Positions 1-8,804 of a stretch of DNA of 64,000 bases are shown piece after piece. The notes under the pieces are model-generated. The model worked only from the letters and a program-made list of their open reading frames with translations. It searched no databases and was not told the DNA's origin. The position numbers were made by a program, and so were the translations under genes. Each line of letters opens with the position of its first letter. Positions within the stretch are counted from its first letter, which is position 1. The stretch covers positions 62,001 through 126,000 of the forward strand of contig DASP01000014.1 of NCBI GenBank assembly GCA_002503825.1, given 5' to 3'. This stretch comes from Methanoregulaceae archaeon UBA467 (GTDB lineage Archaea > Halobacteriota > Methanomicrobia > Methanomicrobiales > Methanospirillaceae).

Positions 1-363
1 CTAGCTGATCTCGCACGAGATGAAATACCTAAAGTTGTTGTCTTTTGCGGGAACCCGCACCAGGTATCGGCACTGGTCACGCTGGTCCATTACCGGAGAC
101 CGGGAGTAAATTCTGTAATAATTCCGGCTGCAGCAGGCTGTCACCAGATCATGCTCTTCCCGTACCGGGAGTCAGAATGCGAAAATCAACGGGCGGTTCT
201 GGGACTTACCGACCCATCCGCACGAAAAGAGGTGATGCGGGTCCTTGGCGATGATGCGATGACATTTGCAGTCCCATGGAAGATGTTCCACGAAATGGAA
301 GAAGATGCCCCGTTGAGCTTTCTCTCCGGAAATACGTGGGCGGCAATCAGCAAACGCCTTTAA
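1..363 (+). CDS. DUF169 family protein, C-terminal part
   Basis: An open frame enters at base 1 and ends at the TAA at 361-363, giving the last 120 residues of a protein whose start lies outside the window. The segment FCGNPHQVSALVTLV, then PAAAGCHQI, then a C-terminal stretch VPWKMFHEMEEDAP, is the pattern I associate with the DUF169 (COG2043) family common in methanogens. The family has no established function. The visible part is intact, without frameshift, and is followed by a 323-base gap before sbcD. The family call comes from recalled motifs and is moderately secure. Confidence 0.7.
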   Translation, partial: LADLARDEIPKVVVFCGNPHQVSALVTLVHYRRPGVNSVIIPAAAGCHQIMLFPYRESECENQRAVLGLTDPSARKEVMRVLGDDAMTFAVPWKMFHEMEEDAPLSFLSGNTWAAISKRL

Positions 364-686
364 TTTCATATTTTTCGTCCGGAGTATCACAACAGCAATG
401 AATAAATAACAGCCTGTATACCCTATCCATATCCTGCACGAGAAAGTGAATGAATGGCAGTCTGCATACACCGTTCCTTATCCTGGACCTGCAATTCATA
501 TTTCAGGTCAATTACGGAACGGTTGATGAACCGGAACCGGCTCATCTGATATGCACTCTGAATCAGCTGAACGAACAGTGTACCCGGGTACATATGCCTT
601 AATTTTCACCCCGCTCCGCCAACTTATATAGGTGTCAGGCGAAACGTAATATCTGTGATTGCCCCTGCCAAAAAGGAGTGTTTTTT
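364..686. other. Intergenic region upstream of sbcD
   Basis: No convincing gene lies here. The region holds the end of the DUF169 transcription unit and the sbcD promoter. A minus-strand open frame of 99 codons that overlaps the DUF169 gene has no recognisable features. Confidence 0.5.
623..630 (+). promoter_or_regulatory. TATA-like box for the sbcD-sbcC-addB-addA block
   Basis: The string CTTATATA lies about 57 bases before the sbcD ATG. That spacing would give a transcription start near 655 and a leader of about 30 bases carrying the ribosome binding site at 675-678. It is a sequence match only. Confidence 0.5.
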
Positions 687-1919
687 ATGAAGATTCTCCA
701 CACCTCTGACTGGCACCTCGGGAGTTCGTTATACGGCAGGAAACGGTATGACGAATATGAATCATTTCTCAACTGGTTGTCAGAATATATAGAAAATGAG
801 GATATTGACGTATTGCTCGTGGCAGGGGACATCTTTGATAACAGCACCCCCAGTACTCGTGCCCAGGAGCTCTACTACCGGTTCCTCCACCGCATGGCCC
901 GGATAAACGGCCTGCAGGTCGTGGTGACGGCAGGCAACCATGACTCACCTTCCCTTCTCAATGCCCCGAAAGCGCTCCTAAGGACACTTGATATCCATGT
1001 CATCGGATCAGTGACCGGAGATGCAACCGACGAGGTCCTTGTCATGAAAAACAGGGATGGTGTCCCCGCACTGATTGTCTGTGCCGTGCCGTATCTTCGC
1101 GACAGGGATATCCGTAACGCAGAACCAGGCGAAAGCACGGAAGATAAGACAAAAAAGATCCAGGACGGAATTTACGCCCACTACCGTGAAGTACTGGAAG
1201 CGGCTGAAGCCAGGCGTGTGGAAATCGGGCATGACCTCCCGGTTATTGCCATGGGACACCTCTTTGTCAAAGGGGGCCAGGCCGGGACAGATGACGGTGT
1301 TCGTGAGCTCTACGTAGGAAACCTCGCCCTCGTCAGGGCTGACCTCATCTCTCCCGGGTGTGCATACCTGGCACTTGGCCACCTCCACCGGCCCCAGGTA
1401 ATCTCCGGCACCGTGCCTTGCCGCTACAGCGGGTCACCGCTTCCGATGGGGTTTGGTGAGGCAGGACAGGAAAAAATGGTTATCGTTGCCGAGACAGGCC
1501 CGGGATCTGCCTTCAATATAAATGAGGTCCGGGTCCCCTGTTTCCGGCAGCTCCTGACACTGAAAGGAGAACTGGAAATGGTCGAAGCCCGCCTGCAGGA
1601 GATCTGCCTTTCAGGACAGAAGGTATGGGTGGAAGTGATACTCGATGACGATTCTGCAGCAGCAAATGTGCAGGAGCGGCTAAGAGAGATGACCTCGCAA
1701 ACTGCGGTACAGCTCCTGCGGGTAAAAAACACGGCACGTGAGGAGTGGGCACTCCGCCAGATCGAGGCAGGTGTTTGTCTTGAGGATCTCAGCGAGACCG
1801 ATGTCTTTTTACGTTGCCTTGATGCTGCGGAAATTACAGGTGAGAAGCGAAAAACCCTCATGGATGCATTCGCCGAGATACTCGTGTCGATCCGGGAAGA
1901 GGACTCCCTTGCAGGGTGA
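687..1919 (+). CDS. sbcD: SbcD, exonuclease SbcCD nuclease subunit
   Basis: This 410-residue protein is the Mn-dependent nuclease subunit of SbcCD, the Mre11-type complex that opens hairpins and trims blocked DNA ends. The calcineurin-type phosphoesterase motifs are complete: DWH at residues 8-10, GDIFD at 47-51, GNHDS at 83-87, and a late GHLHRPQ. Length fits bacterial SbcD (about 400). I chose ATG 687 over GTG 678 because GGAG at 675-678 is then 8 bases upstream, and MKILHTSDWH is the usual N-terminus. The stop TGA at 1917-1919 nearly abuts sbcC, so the two are surely co-transcribed. Confidence 0.95.
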   Translation: MKILHTSDWHLGSSLYGRKRYDEYESFLNWLSEYIENEDIDVLLVAGDIFDNSTPSTRAQELYYRFLHRMARINGLQVVVTAGNHDSPSLLNAPKALLRTLDIHVIGSVTGDATDEVLVMKNRDGVPALIVCAVPYLRDRDIRNAEPGESTEDKTKKIQDGIYAHYREVLEAAEARRVEIGHDLPVIAMGHLFVKGGQAGTDDGVRELYVGNLALVRADLISPGCAYLALGHLHRPQVISGTVPCRYSGSPLPMGFGEAGQEKMVIVAETGPGSAFNINEVRVPCFRQLLTLKGELEMVEARLQEICLSGQKVWVEVILDDDSAAANVQERLREMTSQTAVQLLRVKNTAREEWALRQIEAGVCLEDLSETDVFLRCLDAAEITGEKRKTLMDAFAEILVSIREEDSLAG

Positions 1920-1927
1920 TCAGGCAG

Positions 1928-4900
1928 ATGAAGATACTGAACCTGAGATTTAAGAACTTAAATTCGCTTGCCGGTGAATGGACAATAAACTTCCAGGACT
2001 TTGAACTGGCCTCATCCGGTATCTTCGCTATAACCGGTCCTACCGGTGCAGGCAAGACAACGATTCTCGATGCTATCTGCCTCGCTTTATACGGCCAGAC
2101 CCCCCGGCTCGGGCGGATCTCGAAAAGCAGCAGCGAGATCATGACCCGCCAGACAGGGGAATATTTTGCAGAAGTGGAGTTCGAATCGCAAAAGGGGAGG
2201 TTCCGTTGTCACTGGAGCCAGCAGAGAGCATACAAAAAACCGGGCGGTGAACTCCAGCAGCCGCGTCACGAGATATCTGATGCAGTAACCGGGAAGATAA
2301 TAGAGAACAAGCTCAGTACTGTTATCGATAAGGTTATCGAGACCACAGGGATGGACTTTCAGCAGTTTACGCGTTCCATCATGCTTGCACAGGGCGATTT
2401 TGCCGCGTTTCTCAACGCAAACCCTGATGAACGGGCACCGATACTTGAAAAGATAACCGGGACCGAAATTTATGGGACAATCTCTGTCAAAGTACACGAA
2501 CGGACGGCAGAAGAGCGGCGGAAACTTGAGGAACTAAAGGAAAAGGCAGGCATCATCGATATACTTCCCCCCGAAACGGAACTTGAACTGAAAAACAGGG
2601 AGCATGAGATCTATGCTGCCGAGCGTTCTGCCGCTGTCTCCAGAAAAGAGATCCAGCAGGCCGTTTCCTGGCTGAATACCATTTCCGGCCTTGAAAAAGA
2701 TATTGCAGGGTTTCAGGACCGGAAGCAAATTCTGGAACAAAAAAAATCAGAGGCTGCACCGCGTATTTCACTTCTTGGCAGGATTAAAATGGCAAACCTG
2801 CTCAAACCCGAATACCTTGCACTTTCAGGAGAACGGGTCCGCCTCTCCGGGATCGAAGAAGAGATCCGTGACGCTGGTTCCCGCCTCTCTGAAACAGATC
2901 TCCAGCTGAACGATTCCCTGACAGAATTCCAGTCTGCAGAAGTGGCCCTTCAATCGGCACAGGATATACAATCGCGTGAAAGCCGGACCATTCAAAACGT
3001 ACGGGAGATGGATTCCCGTATAAGGGAATATATCACACAGATTGAGGGAAAAGACAGGGAGACCGGATCGCTCGATGCCGATATCTGTTCCCATCAGAAC
3101 CAGCTCTCGTTATACAGGGAAAAACTTGATGGAATCACCCGGGCAGTGGGACAGGCAGAAACATTCCTTTCAGCGCATGAAACAGACGGAATCCTGCAGG
3201 AGAGCTTTTCAGGCATTGATCAGGGTATAACAAATTTTTTGAAAACGAGTGCTTCGCTTGATCAGAAGAGAAAAGAGTATGAGACAAAAAAAGCCGGAAT
3301 CGCCGGGGCTGACAAGGCACTCTCAACACTGAAAAGATCGTTGGCAGAAAAAGAAGAAAGATACAGGGAACTGATAAAAGAACGTTTCCAGGCTGATAAG
3401 GCATTAACGGCTCTCCTCGATTTTAAACCTCCTGAATACTGGAGATCCTGCGAATCTTTTCTCAAAGTGGGAATATTCCGGTTGAAATCCCTCAAAAAGA
3501 CCACCGGGACGATTGAGAAGATACGGAACCAGATCGAAGGACTCGTCCTCTCACTTGATTTCTTAAACGACGATATGGAAAAACAGAAGAGAAACATTTC
3601 GGCCCTCGTAGAACAGGGGGCCCTCACCGATGAACTGGTACACAGGATAGAAACCACGCTCTACCTGCATACACGTGTAAAGAGCCTCGAAGAAGAGAGA
3701 ATGAGACTCGAGGACGGAACGCCCTGTCCACTCTGCGGATCCCTGGAACACCCGTTTTCATCCGGACTGGTCCCGGACCCCGATACCGACCGGCAGGAGC
3801 TGACCAGGAGAAAACAGGAACAGGCTGAATTGCGCACAAAAATACAGGAGCTCGAAAAGATCATTGCATTAAAAGCCGCGGCAATCGGGCAGAACCAGGA
3901 AAAACAAAAAGAATATTTCAGGCAGCTCGACGATGCCGGAAAGGAACTTGCCAATGGCCTTGAGAGCGTCGGACTGCACCCTGATGCCGGAAATGAGCGT
4001 ATAAAAATTGATGATGCACTCCACGTATATGAAGAGAACCTTGCACTGTGCACGGATATCTCCGGACAATCTGATCAGGCAGCCAATAATCTCAGGTCCG
4101 TCGAACTGGCGCTGGCCATGGAACGTGAAGGCCTGGATGATCTTAAAACCTCATGCAGGGAGGCAGAGTTCGAACGGACCTCCCTGCTACGACAGGCAGA
4201 AGACCTGTTAAAAACCGTTGAAGCCCTTGAATCCGATTATGCCCCGCTTCATCATTCACTCCTCTCTATGATGATACCCTTCGGAATTGAGACGCTGACC
4301 CCTGGTAATGCAGAAAATATACGGGCTGAACTGAGCACACGGCGGACTTTTTACCGCGAACAGTTACGCCTGAAAGAATCACAGGAATCCGAAAAAAACA
4401 AAGTTTTAACAGAATACCAGCAAACAGAGGCCCTCCTGAACGAAATGACCCGCTCACGCCGGAAGTGCATGGAGAACAGAACTGCCATTGAAAAGACCAG
4501 GGAGGCTCTGGCGATACAGAGAAAGGAAATTTTTGGGGACAAAGACCCCGGGGCAGAAGAGGAAAATAATTCGGTAGCTGTCCTGAATGCACAACATACG
4601 CGGTCGACTGCCCTTGAAAAGAAAGCCAGGCTCGAATCGCAGCTGAAAGGTTTACACGAGGAGATCTCCCGTCTTGAAAAGAGGCGGAATGGAATTATTG
4701 AGAATCTTTGCGAGCTTGAAACCCGGTTTGTCAACTCCCTGAACCGTGTCGGATTTACAACTGAAGAAGGGTTTATTGCTGTCCAGTTACCGGAAGAAGA
4801 ATTCAACTCGCTCTGTGCTCTTGAAGAGGACCTCCGGAGGGAGGATACCGCGATTACGTCCGGAATTCATGAGAAGGAAGTCCGCCTGGAACAGGAGCGT

Positions 4901-5605
4901 TCACAACACCGTACAGACCGCACAGTTATCGAACTTGAAAAAGAACTGGCCGAATATGACACCGGTATCAGCGATCTCAACCGTGAACTTGGTATGATCC
5001 AGGAGAGACTCAGGCAGGACCGTGAACTCAGACGTCAGAAGGAAGACCTTTTGTTGCAGCATTCGAATCAGGATCGGGAATATTCACGCTGGCAGGCCCT
5101 GCATGACCTGATCGGTTCTGCTGACGGTAAAAAATTCCGTATCTTTGCCCAGGGGCTTACCCTGGATATTTTAATCGCACATGCCAACCGGCACCTGAAA
5201 AAAATGACCGACAGGTACCTCCTTATCAGGAACCGGCAGTCCCAGCTTGACCTCGATATCATGGACAATTACCAGGCAGGGGAGATTCGTTCAACGCGGA
5301 ATCTCTCGGGCGGAGAGAGTTTCATCGTCAGCCTTGCCCTGGCTCTCGGCCTCTCCGGGATAGCAAGTCATAATGTCCGTATCGACTCACTCTTTCTTGA
5401 TGAAGGTTTCGGTACTCTTGATGATGATACGCTTCAGACGGCACTCGAAACACTTTCCGGGCTTCAGCGTGAAGGAAAAATGATTGGTGTAATCTCGCAT
5501 GTACCGGCGCTTCGCGAGCGTATTCCAACTCATATCAGGGTCGAGAGGACAAGCGGCGGGATGAGCCGGCTTGTCGGACCGGGATGCAGTTCAAAGGGAT
5601 TATGA
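1928..5605 (+). CDS. sbcC: SbcC, exonuclease SbcCD ATPase subunit
   Basis: This 1225-residue SMC-like ATPase partners SbcD. The Walker A motif GPTGAGKTT is at residues 37-45. Long coiled coils follow, with the zinc-hook CPLC at 600-603 in the middle. The ABC signature NLSGGES lies near 1125 and the Walker B LFLDEGFGTLD near 1154. In the family the zinc hook dimerises two SbcC arms and ATP drives nuclease gating. I chose ATG 1928 because GGGTGAT at 1914-1920 gives a good archaeal ribosome binding site 7 bases away, and MKILNLRFKNLNSLAGEW is canonical. A GTG at 1916 overlaps the sbcD stop and is less likely. Confidence 0.95.
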   Translation: MKILNLRFKNLNSLAGEWTINFQDFELASSGIFAITGPTGAGKTTILDAICLALYGQTPRLGRISKSSSEIMTRQTGEYFAEVEFESQKGRFRCHWSQQRAYKKPGGELQQPRHEISDAVTGKIIENKLSTVIDKVIETTGMDFQQFTRSIMLAQGDFAAFLNANPDERAPILEKITGTEIYGTISVKVHERTAEERRKLEELKEKAGIIDILPPETELELKNREHEIYAAERSAAVSRKEIQQAVSWLNTISGLEKDIAGFQDRKQILEQKKSEAAPRISLLGRIKMANLLKPEYLALSGERVRLSGIEEEIRDAGSRLSETDLQLNDSLTEFQSAEVALQSAQDIQSRESRTIQNVREMDSRIREYITQIEGKDRETGSLDADICSHQNQLSLYREKLDGITRAVGQAETFLSAHETDGILQESFSGIDQGITNFLKTSASLDQKRKEYETKKAGIAGADKALSTLKRSLAEKEERYRELIKERFQADKALTALLDFKPPEYWRSCESFLKVGIFRLKSLKKTTGTIEKIRNQIEGLVLSLDFLNDDMEKQKRNISALVEQGALTDELVHRIETTLYLHTRVKSLEEERMRLEDGTPCPLCGSLEHPFSSGLVPDPDTDRQELTRRKQEQAELRTKIQELEKIIALKAAAIGQNQEKQKEYFRQLDDAGKELANGLESVGLHPDAGNERIKIDDALHVYEENLALCTDISGQSDQAANNLRSVELALAMEREGLDDLKTSCREAEFERTSLLRQAEDLLKTVEALESDYAPLHHSLLSMMIPFGIETLTPGNAENIRAELSTRRTFYREQLRLKESQESEKNKVLTEYQQTEALLNEMTRSRRKCMENRTAIEKTREALAIQRKEIFGDKDPGAEEENNSVAVLNAQHTRSTALEKKARLESQLKGLHEEISRLEKRRNGIIENLCELETRFVNSLNRVGFTTEEGFIAVQLPEEEFNSLCALEEDLRREDTAITSGIHEKEVRLEQERSQHRTDRTVIELEKELAEYDTGISDLNRELGMIQERLRQDRELRRQKEDLLLQHSNQDREYSRWQALHDLIGSADGKKFRIFAQGLTLDILIAHANRHLKKMTDRYLLIRNRQSQLDLDIMDNYQAGEIRSTRNLSGGESFIVSLALALGLSGIASHNVRIDSLFLDEGFGTLDDDTLQTALETLSGLQREGKMIGVISHVPALRERIPTHIRVERTSGGMSRLVGPGCSSKGL

Positions 5606-5691
5606 CCGATGAAAATTCAGGTAACCGGTGAATAATTATGAGAGAAAGAATCGTTAACAGGGACGATAAAATTCCTGCCTGAGACAGACCT

Positions 5692-8600
5692 ATGCCAGCC
5701 CATATCACTCATACCTACGGTTCTCCCGGCGACGGCTTTGATGCAGTCATAGAAAAATTTTATGAAAGTGCCGGCAGGGACCCGTTTTCAACATGGCTGA
5801 TTGTTCCGACAACCCGGCTCGCACGGAAAGCAGAAAAAGCACTGTCCGGGAAAAACATCCCGGTTCTTTCTTCCCGCATATGCACGGTCAACGATTTTAG
5901 CCGCACCTATTTCAATACGTACCGTTCGACGACAGGATATGTCAGCAGGGCAGAGGCCGGAATGATCCTTCTCGGGGTCCTTGCAGAGAACAGGGACCGT
6001 ATCCCTCTTTTATATGGCGGATCACGGGTATCTTCAGGGACACTCGACGGATTGCAGGAATTTATTTCGGTCATTACCCGCCGGAAAGTCAGTTTCCCGT
6101 CATGCCTTGGTGATCTTCTTGCGGAAAAGACCGCCCAGATAGGAGTCATAACAAGCGCCTACATACAAAAAATGCAGGCCCTCGATGTTGTCGATGACGA
6201 TGGCATACTATTATGGGATATTGATCACCTGAAAAAAAACGGAAAGAACACTTTTGGCGAGGTATATATCTATGGCCTCTTTGAACTGCTGCCGCTCGAA
6301 GAAGATCTCCTCTCCCTCATCAGGGAGAAGTCAGTCACATTCGACTGTTATCTCCCCACGGGATCCGACCCGGCAGTATTTCAGCGTAACCTGCAATGGG
6401 CAGGCGAACCGGCTTCACGGGTTTTTTCACAGTTACCGGATTCTGAAACAAAAATTTCTGCTATTTTCAGGGAGCCTGCTCCTGCCGGCATAGCTGGGCA
6501 TATCAGGACCGCGACATTCCCAAGCAGAAATTCTGAACTGGCAGGCATTGCATCAGAGATCTGCGCACTTCATGAAACGGGCGTTTCCTTTTCTGATATT
6601 TCTGTTGCATTTCCCGACGTGAGGGAAAACCTGTCTCTTGTGACTGAGGTCTTTTCAGATTTTGGCATACCATGGAATGCAGCAACTAAAACACGCCTGT
6701 TTTCATTCCCGGCAGTCAGGTTCCTGGCCTCGGTTCTTGCACTCCCTTCAGGTCTTTACACACGCGAGGATGTGGTAAGCCTTATTAGCAGCCCGTATTT
6801 CAGAAATTATGGCCCTGACGGGGTGCAAACCGGCCCTTCCCCCGGGGATATCGATCTTGTATCCCGGTATGCAATGATTGAAAGCGGGCGTTCCGAATGG
6901 ATCAGCCGTCTTGACCGGCTTTATAACGATATCAATTCAGGCAAAGGACCACACATAAAATCAGACATATCCCCAAACCTGGTCGATGCCGTCAGGAGGT
7001 ACATGGCAGGTTTTTTTGAGGATATTAAAACTCTTGAGGGAAAGAGGACCCTGGGTGAATTTCTTCATAATTACCGCATGTTTCTTAAAAGAAGGGAGAT
7101 TCCCTGCCTGAAAAATCCCCCCGATGAAACCATAGGGAAAGAAGAAGAAGCGGCTGTGGCTGAATTATATAAAATCCTGGACAAATTATCAAAAACCGCC
7201 CGGCTTTTTCCCGAACGAAAGTCTAGTGCAGGAGACCTGCTTCGTATCCTCTCTTCCATGGCAGAGGAATCCGGAATCGATGTGCATTATGACCCGCACG
7301 GTGTATCAGTACTTGGCATCCGGGAGTGCGTTCACCAGGCGTTTCCCTGCCTCTTTATAGCCGGTCTCAATGAAGGTGCAATGCCCAGGCTGACAACCCG
7401 GCTGCCATTCACCAATACCCTCGAGAACCAGCGGATGGGAACGAGGTCGCTTGCCGCTATCCTTCGTGAGGAACGATATTATTTCATTGCCGCCCTGATT
7501 TCAGGCCGGCACGTATACCTGAGCGCCCCGCTGTCAGATGGTGAACACCCGTTCCTGACGTCAGCATTTTTTGAACGCGTCCGGGTACTCGCACCATCAT
7601 CGGTATGGAATGACAAAGGCGGAATTGTGCATTCGCATTCGTCCCATGATACTGCGATCCGTGCCGGGGAGATGATTGGTGAAGGGAAGGTCCCCGAATC
7701 TCTGGATTACCTTTCAGATACCGTCCGGGTAGAGGAAATTGTCAGCCGGATAAATATTGAGCGCGATTTCAGGCGCGGACGGTGTGATACACCTTACGAC
7801 GGCGTATTATCAGGCGATACGAAAATATGCTCAATGCTTGGAGAACGGTTCGGGCCGGAACATATATGGGCCCCGACAAGCCTCGAGACATACGCAGGGT
7901 GCCCCTTCAGGTTTTTTATTGAAAAAGTGATTGGTATCGGATCCTTTCCTGAGGTTGAACGAAACCTCTCTTCTGCGGACCGGGGGACGGTCGTGCATGA
8001 TATCCTCTGCCTGTTTTACCGTCGCTGGAGGGCAGAAGGCAATGGTAAGATTCTTCAGTCAAACCTGGCCGGCGCCTCCGGCCTCATGTCCGGTATCGTC
8101 TCGAAGGAACTGGCGGCACAGCAATTCCGGAGTCCTCTGTGGGAAGCGACCTGCCTTAGGATGACCGGGTCGGATGAGAGCGGCCCGGGCTGGTTTGATC
8201 TCTTCCTTTCAAATGAAGTTTCAGAGTCGGCCTCTCCCCTTATACCTTCCCTGTTTGAACTCTCTTTCGGCATGAAACCCGGTCATAATGATGACCCTCA
8301 TTCAGTATGTGACCCTGTTCAGCTCGAAGCAGGGGACTCCGAAAAAATTCGTATCCGGGGACGGATTGACCGCATCGACATCTCAGACCGGGGAGAATTC
8401 TGTATCACCGACTACAAGACCGGTTCGGTAATACCCGGCCTGAAAGATATCAGGGCCGGAAAAGCGCTTCAACTCCCGCTCTATATTGCCGCGTATGAAA
8501 AGATGTCGGGACATACCGGTGTGGCGGCAGGGTATTATAAGATACAGAGGCAGGTGGAGAACAAGATCCTCCTTTGCGATACGGGTGCCCGGGATCTCTT

Positions 8601-8802
8601 CTCAACCGCACCGGCCGTCATACCCGATTTTCGCGAAGTACTCACCCGTTCGCATTTTTTTGCAGGAGAATATATCAGGAGGATTAGGAACGGTGAATTT
8701 CCTCTCCCTCATGCTGATAAATGCCCAAACCCTTATTGCGACTTCAAAACCGTCTGCCGCTTCAACCCTTTCCGGGTCTTTAGTGAGCAGGAGGGGCCCT
8801 GA
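5692..8802 (+). CDS. AddB-like PD-(D/E)XK nuclease with Fe-S cysteines
   Basis: The 1036-residue protein resembles AddB, the inactive-helicase and active-nuclease subunit of AddAB. The N-terminal segment where AddB carries Walker A reads YGSPGDGFD, without GKT, so ATP binding there is doubtful. The C-terminal RecB-type nuclease is complete: GRIDRID near residue 889, ITDYKTG near 906, then ALQLPLYIAAYE. Cysteines bracket it: AGCPF near 735 and CPNPYC...C near 1010, the arrangement of the AddB 4Fe-4S staple, with spacing C-x4-C-x5-C. It ends 2 bases before the AddA-like gene. No strong ribosome binding site precedes ATG 5692. Confidence 0.85.
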   Translation: MPAHITHTYGSPGDGFDAVIEKFYESAGRDPFSTWLIVPTTRLARKAEKALSGKNIPVLSSRICTVNDFSRTYFNTYRSTTGYVSRAEAGMILLGVLAENRDRIPLLYGGSRVSSGTLDGLQEFISVITRRKVSFPSCLGDLLAEKTAQIGVITSAYIQKMQALDVVDDDGILLWDIDHLKKNGKNTFGEVYIYGLFELLPLEEDLLSLIREKSVTFDCYLPTGSDPAVFQRNLQWAGEPASRVFSQLPDSETKISAIFREPAPAGIAGHIRTATFPSRNSELAGIASEICALHETGVSFSDISVAFPDVRENLSLVTEVFSDFGIPWNAATKTRLFSFPAVRFLASVLALPSGLYTREDVVSLISSPYFRNYGPDGVQTGPSPGDIDLVSRYAMIESGRSEWISRLDRLYNDINSGKGPHIKSDISPNLVDAVRRYMAGFFEDIKTLEGKRTLGEFLHNYRMFLKRREIPCLKNPPDETIGKEEEAAVAELYKILDKLSKTARLFPERKSSAGDLLRILSSMAEESGIDVHYDPHGVSVLGIRECVHQAFPCLFIAGLNEGAMPRLTTRLPFTNTLENQRMGTRSLAAILREERYYFIAALISGRHVYLSAPLSDGEHPFLTSAFFERVRVLAPSSVWNDKGGIVHSHSSHDTAIRAGEMIGEGKVPESLDYLSDTVRVEEIVSRINIERDFRRGRCDTPYDGVLSGDTKICSMLGERFGPEHIWAPTSLETYAGCPFRFFIEKVIGIGSFPEVERNLSSADRGTVVHDILCLFYRRWRAEGNGKILQSNLAGASGLMSGIVSKELAAQQFRSPLWEATCLRMTGSDESGPGWFDLFLSNEVSESASPLIPSLFELSFGMKPGHNDDPHSVCDPVQLEAGDSEKIRIRGRIDRIDISDRGEFCITDYKTGSVIPGLKDIRAGKALQLPLYIAAYEKMSGHTGVAAGYYKIQRQVENKILLCDTGARDLFSTAPAVIPDFREVLTRSHFFAGEYIRRIRNGEFPLPHADKCPNPYCDFKTVCRFNPFRVFSEQEGP

Positions 8803-8804
8803 TC

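Noticed and set aside
3661..4053. 130-codon minus-strand frame inside sbcC
   Set aside because: It is an antisense shadow of the coiled-coil and zinc-hook part of SbcC, with Ser/Phe bias typical of such shadows.
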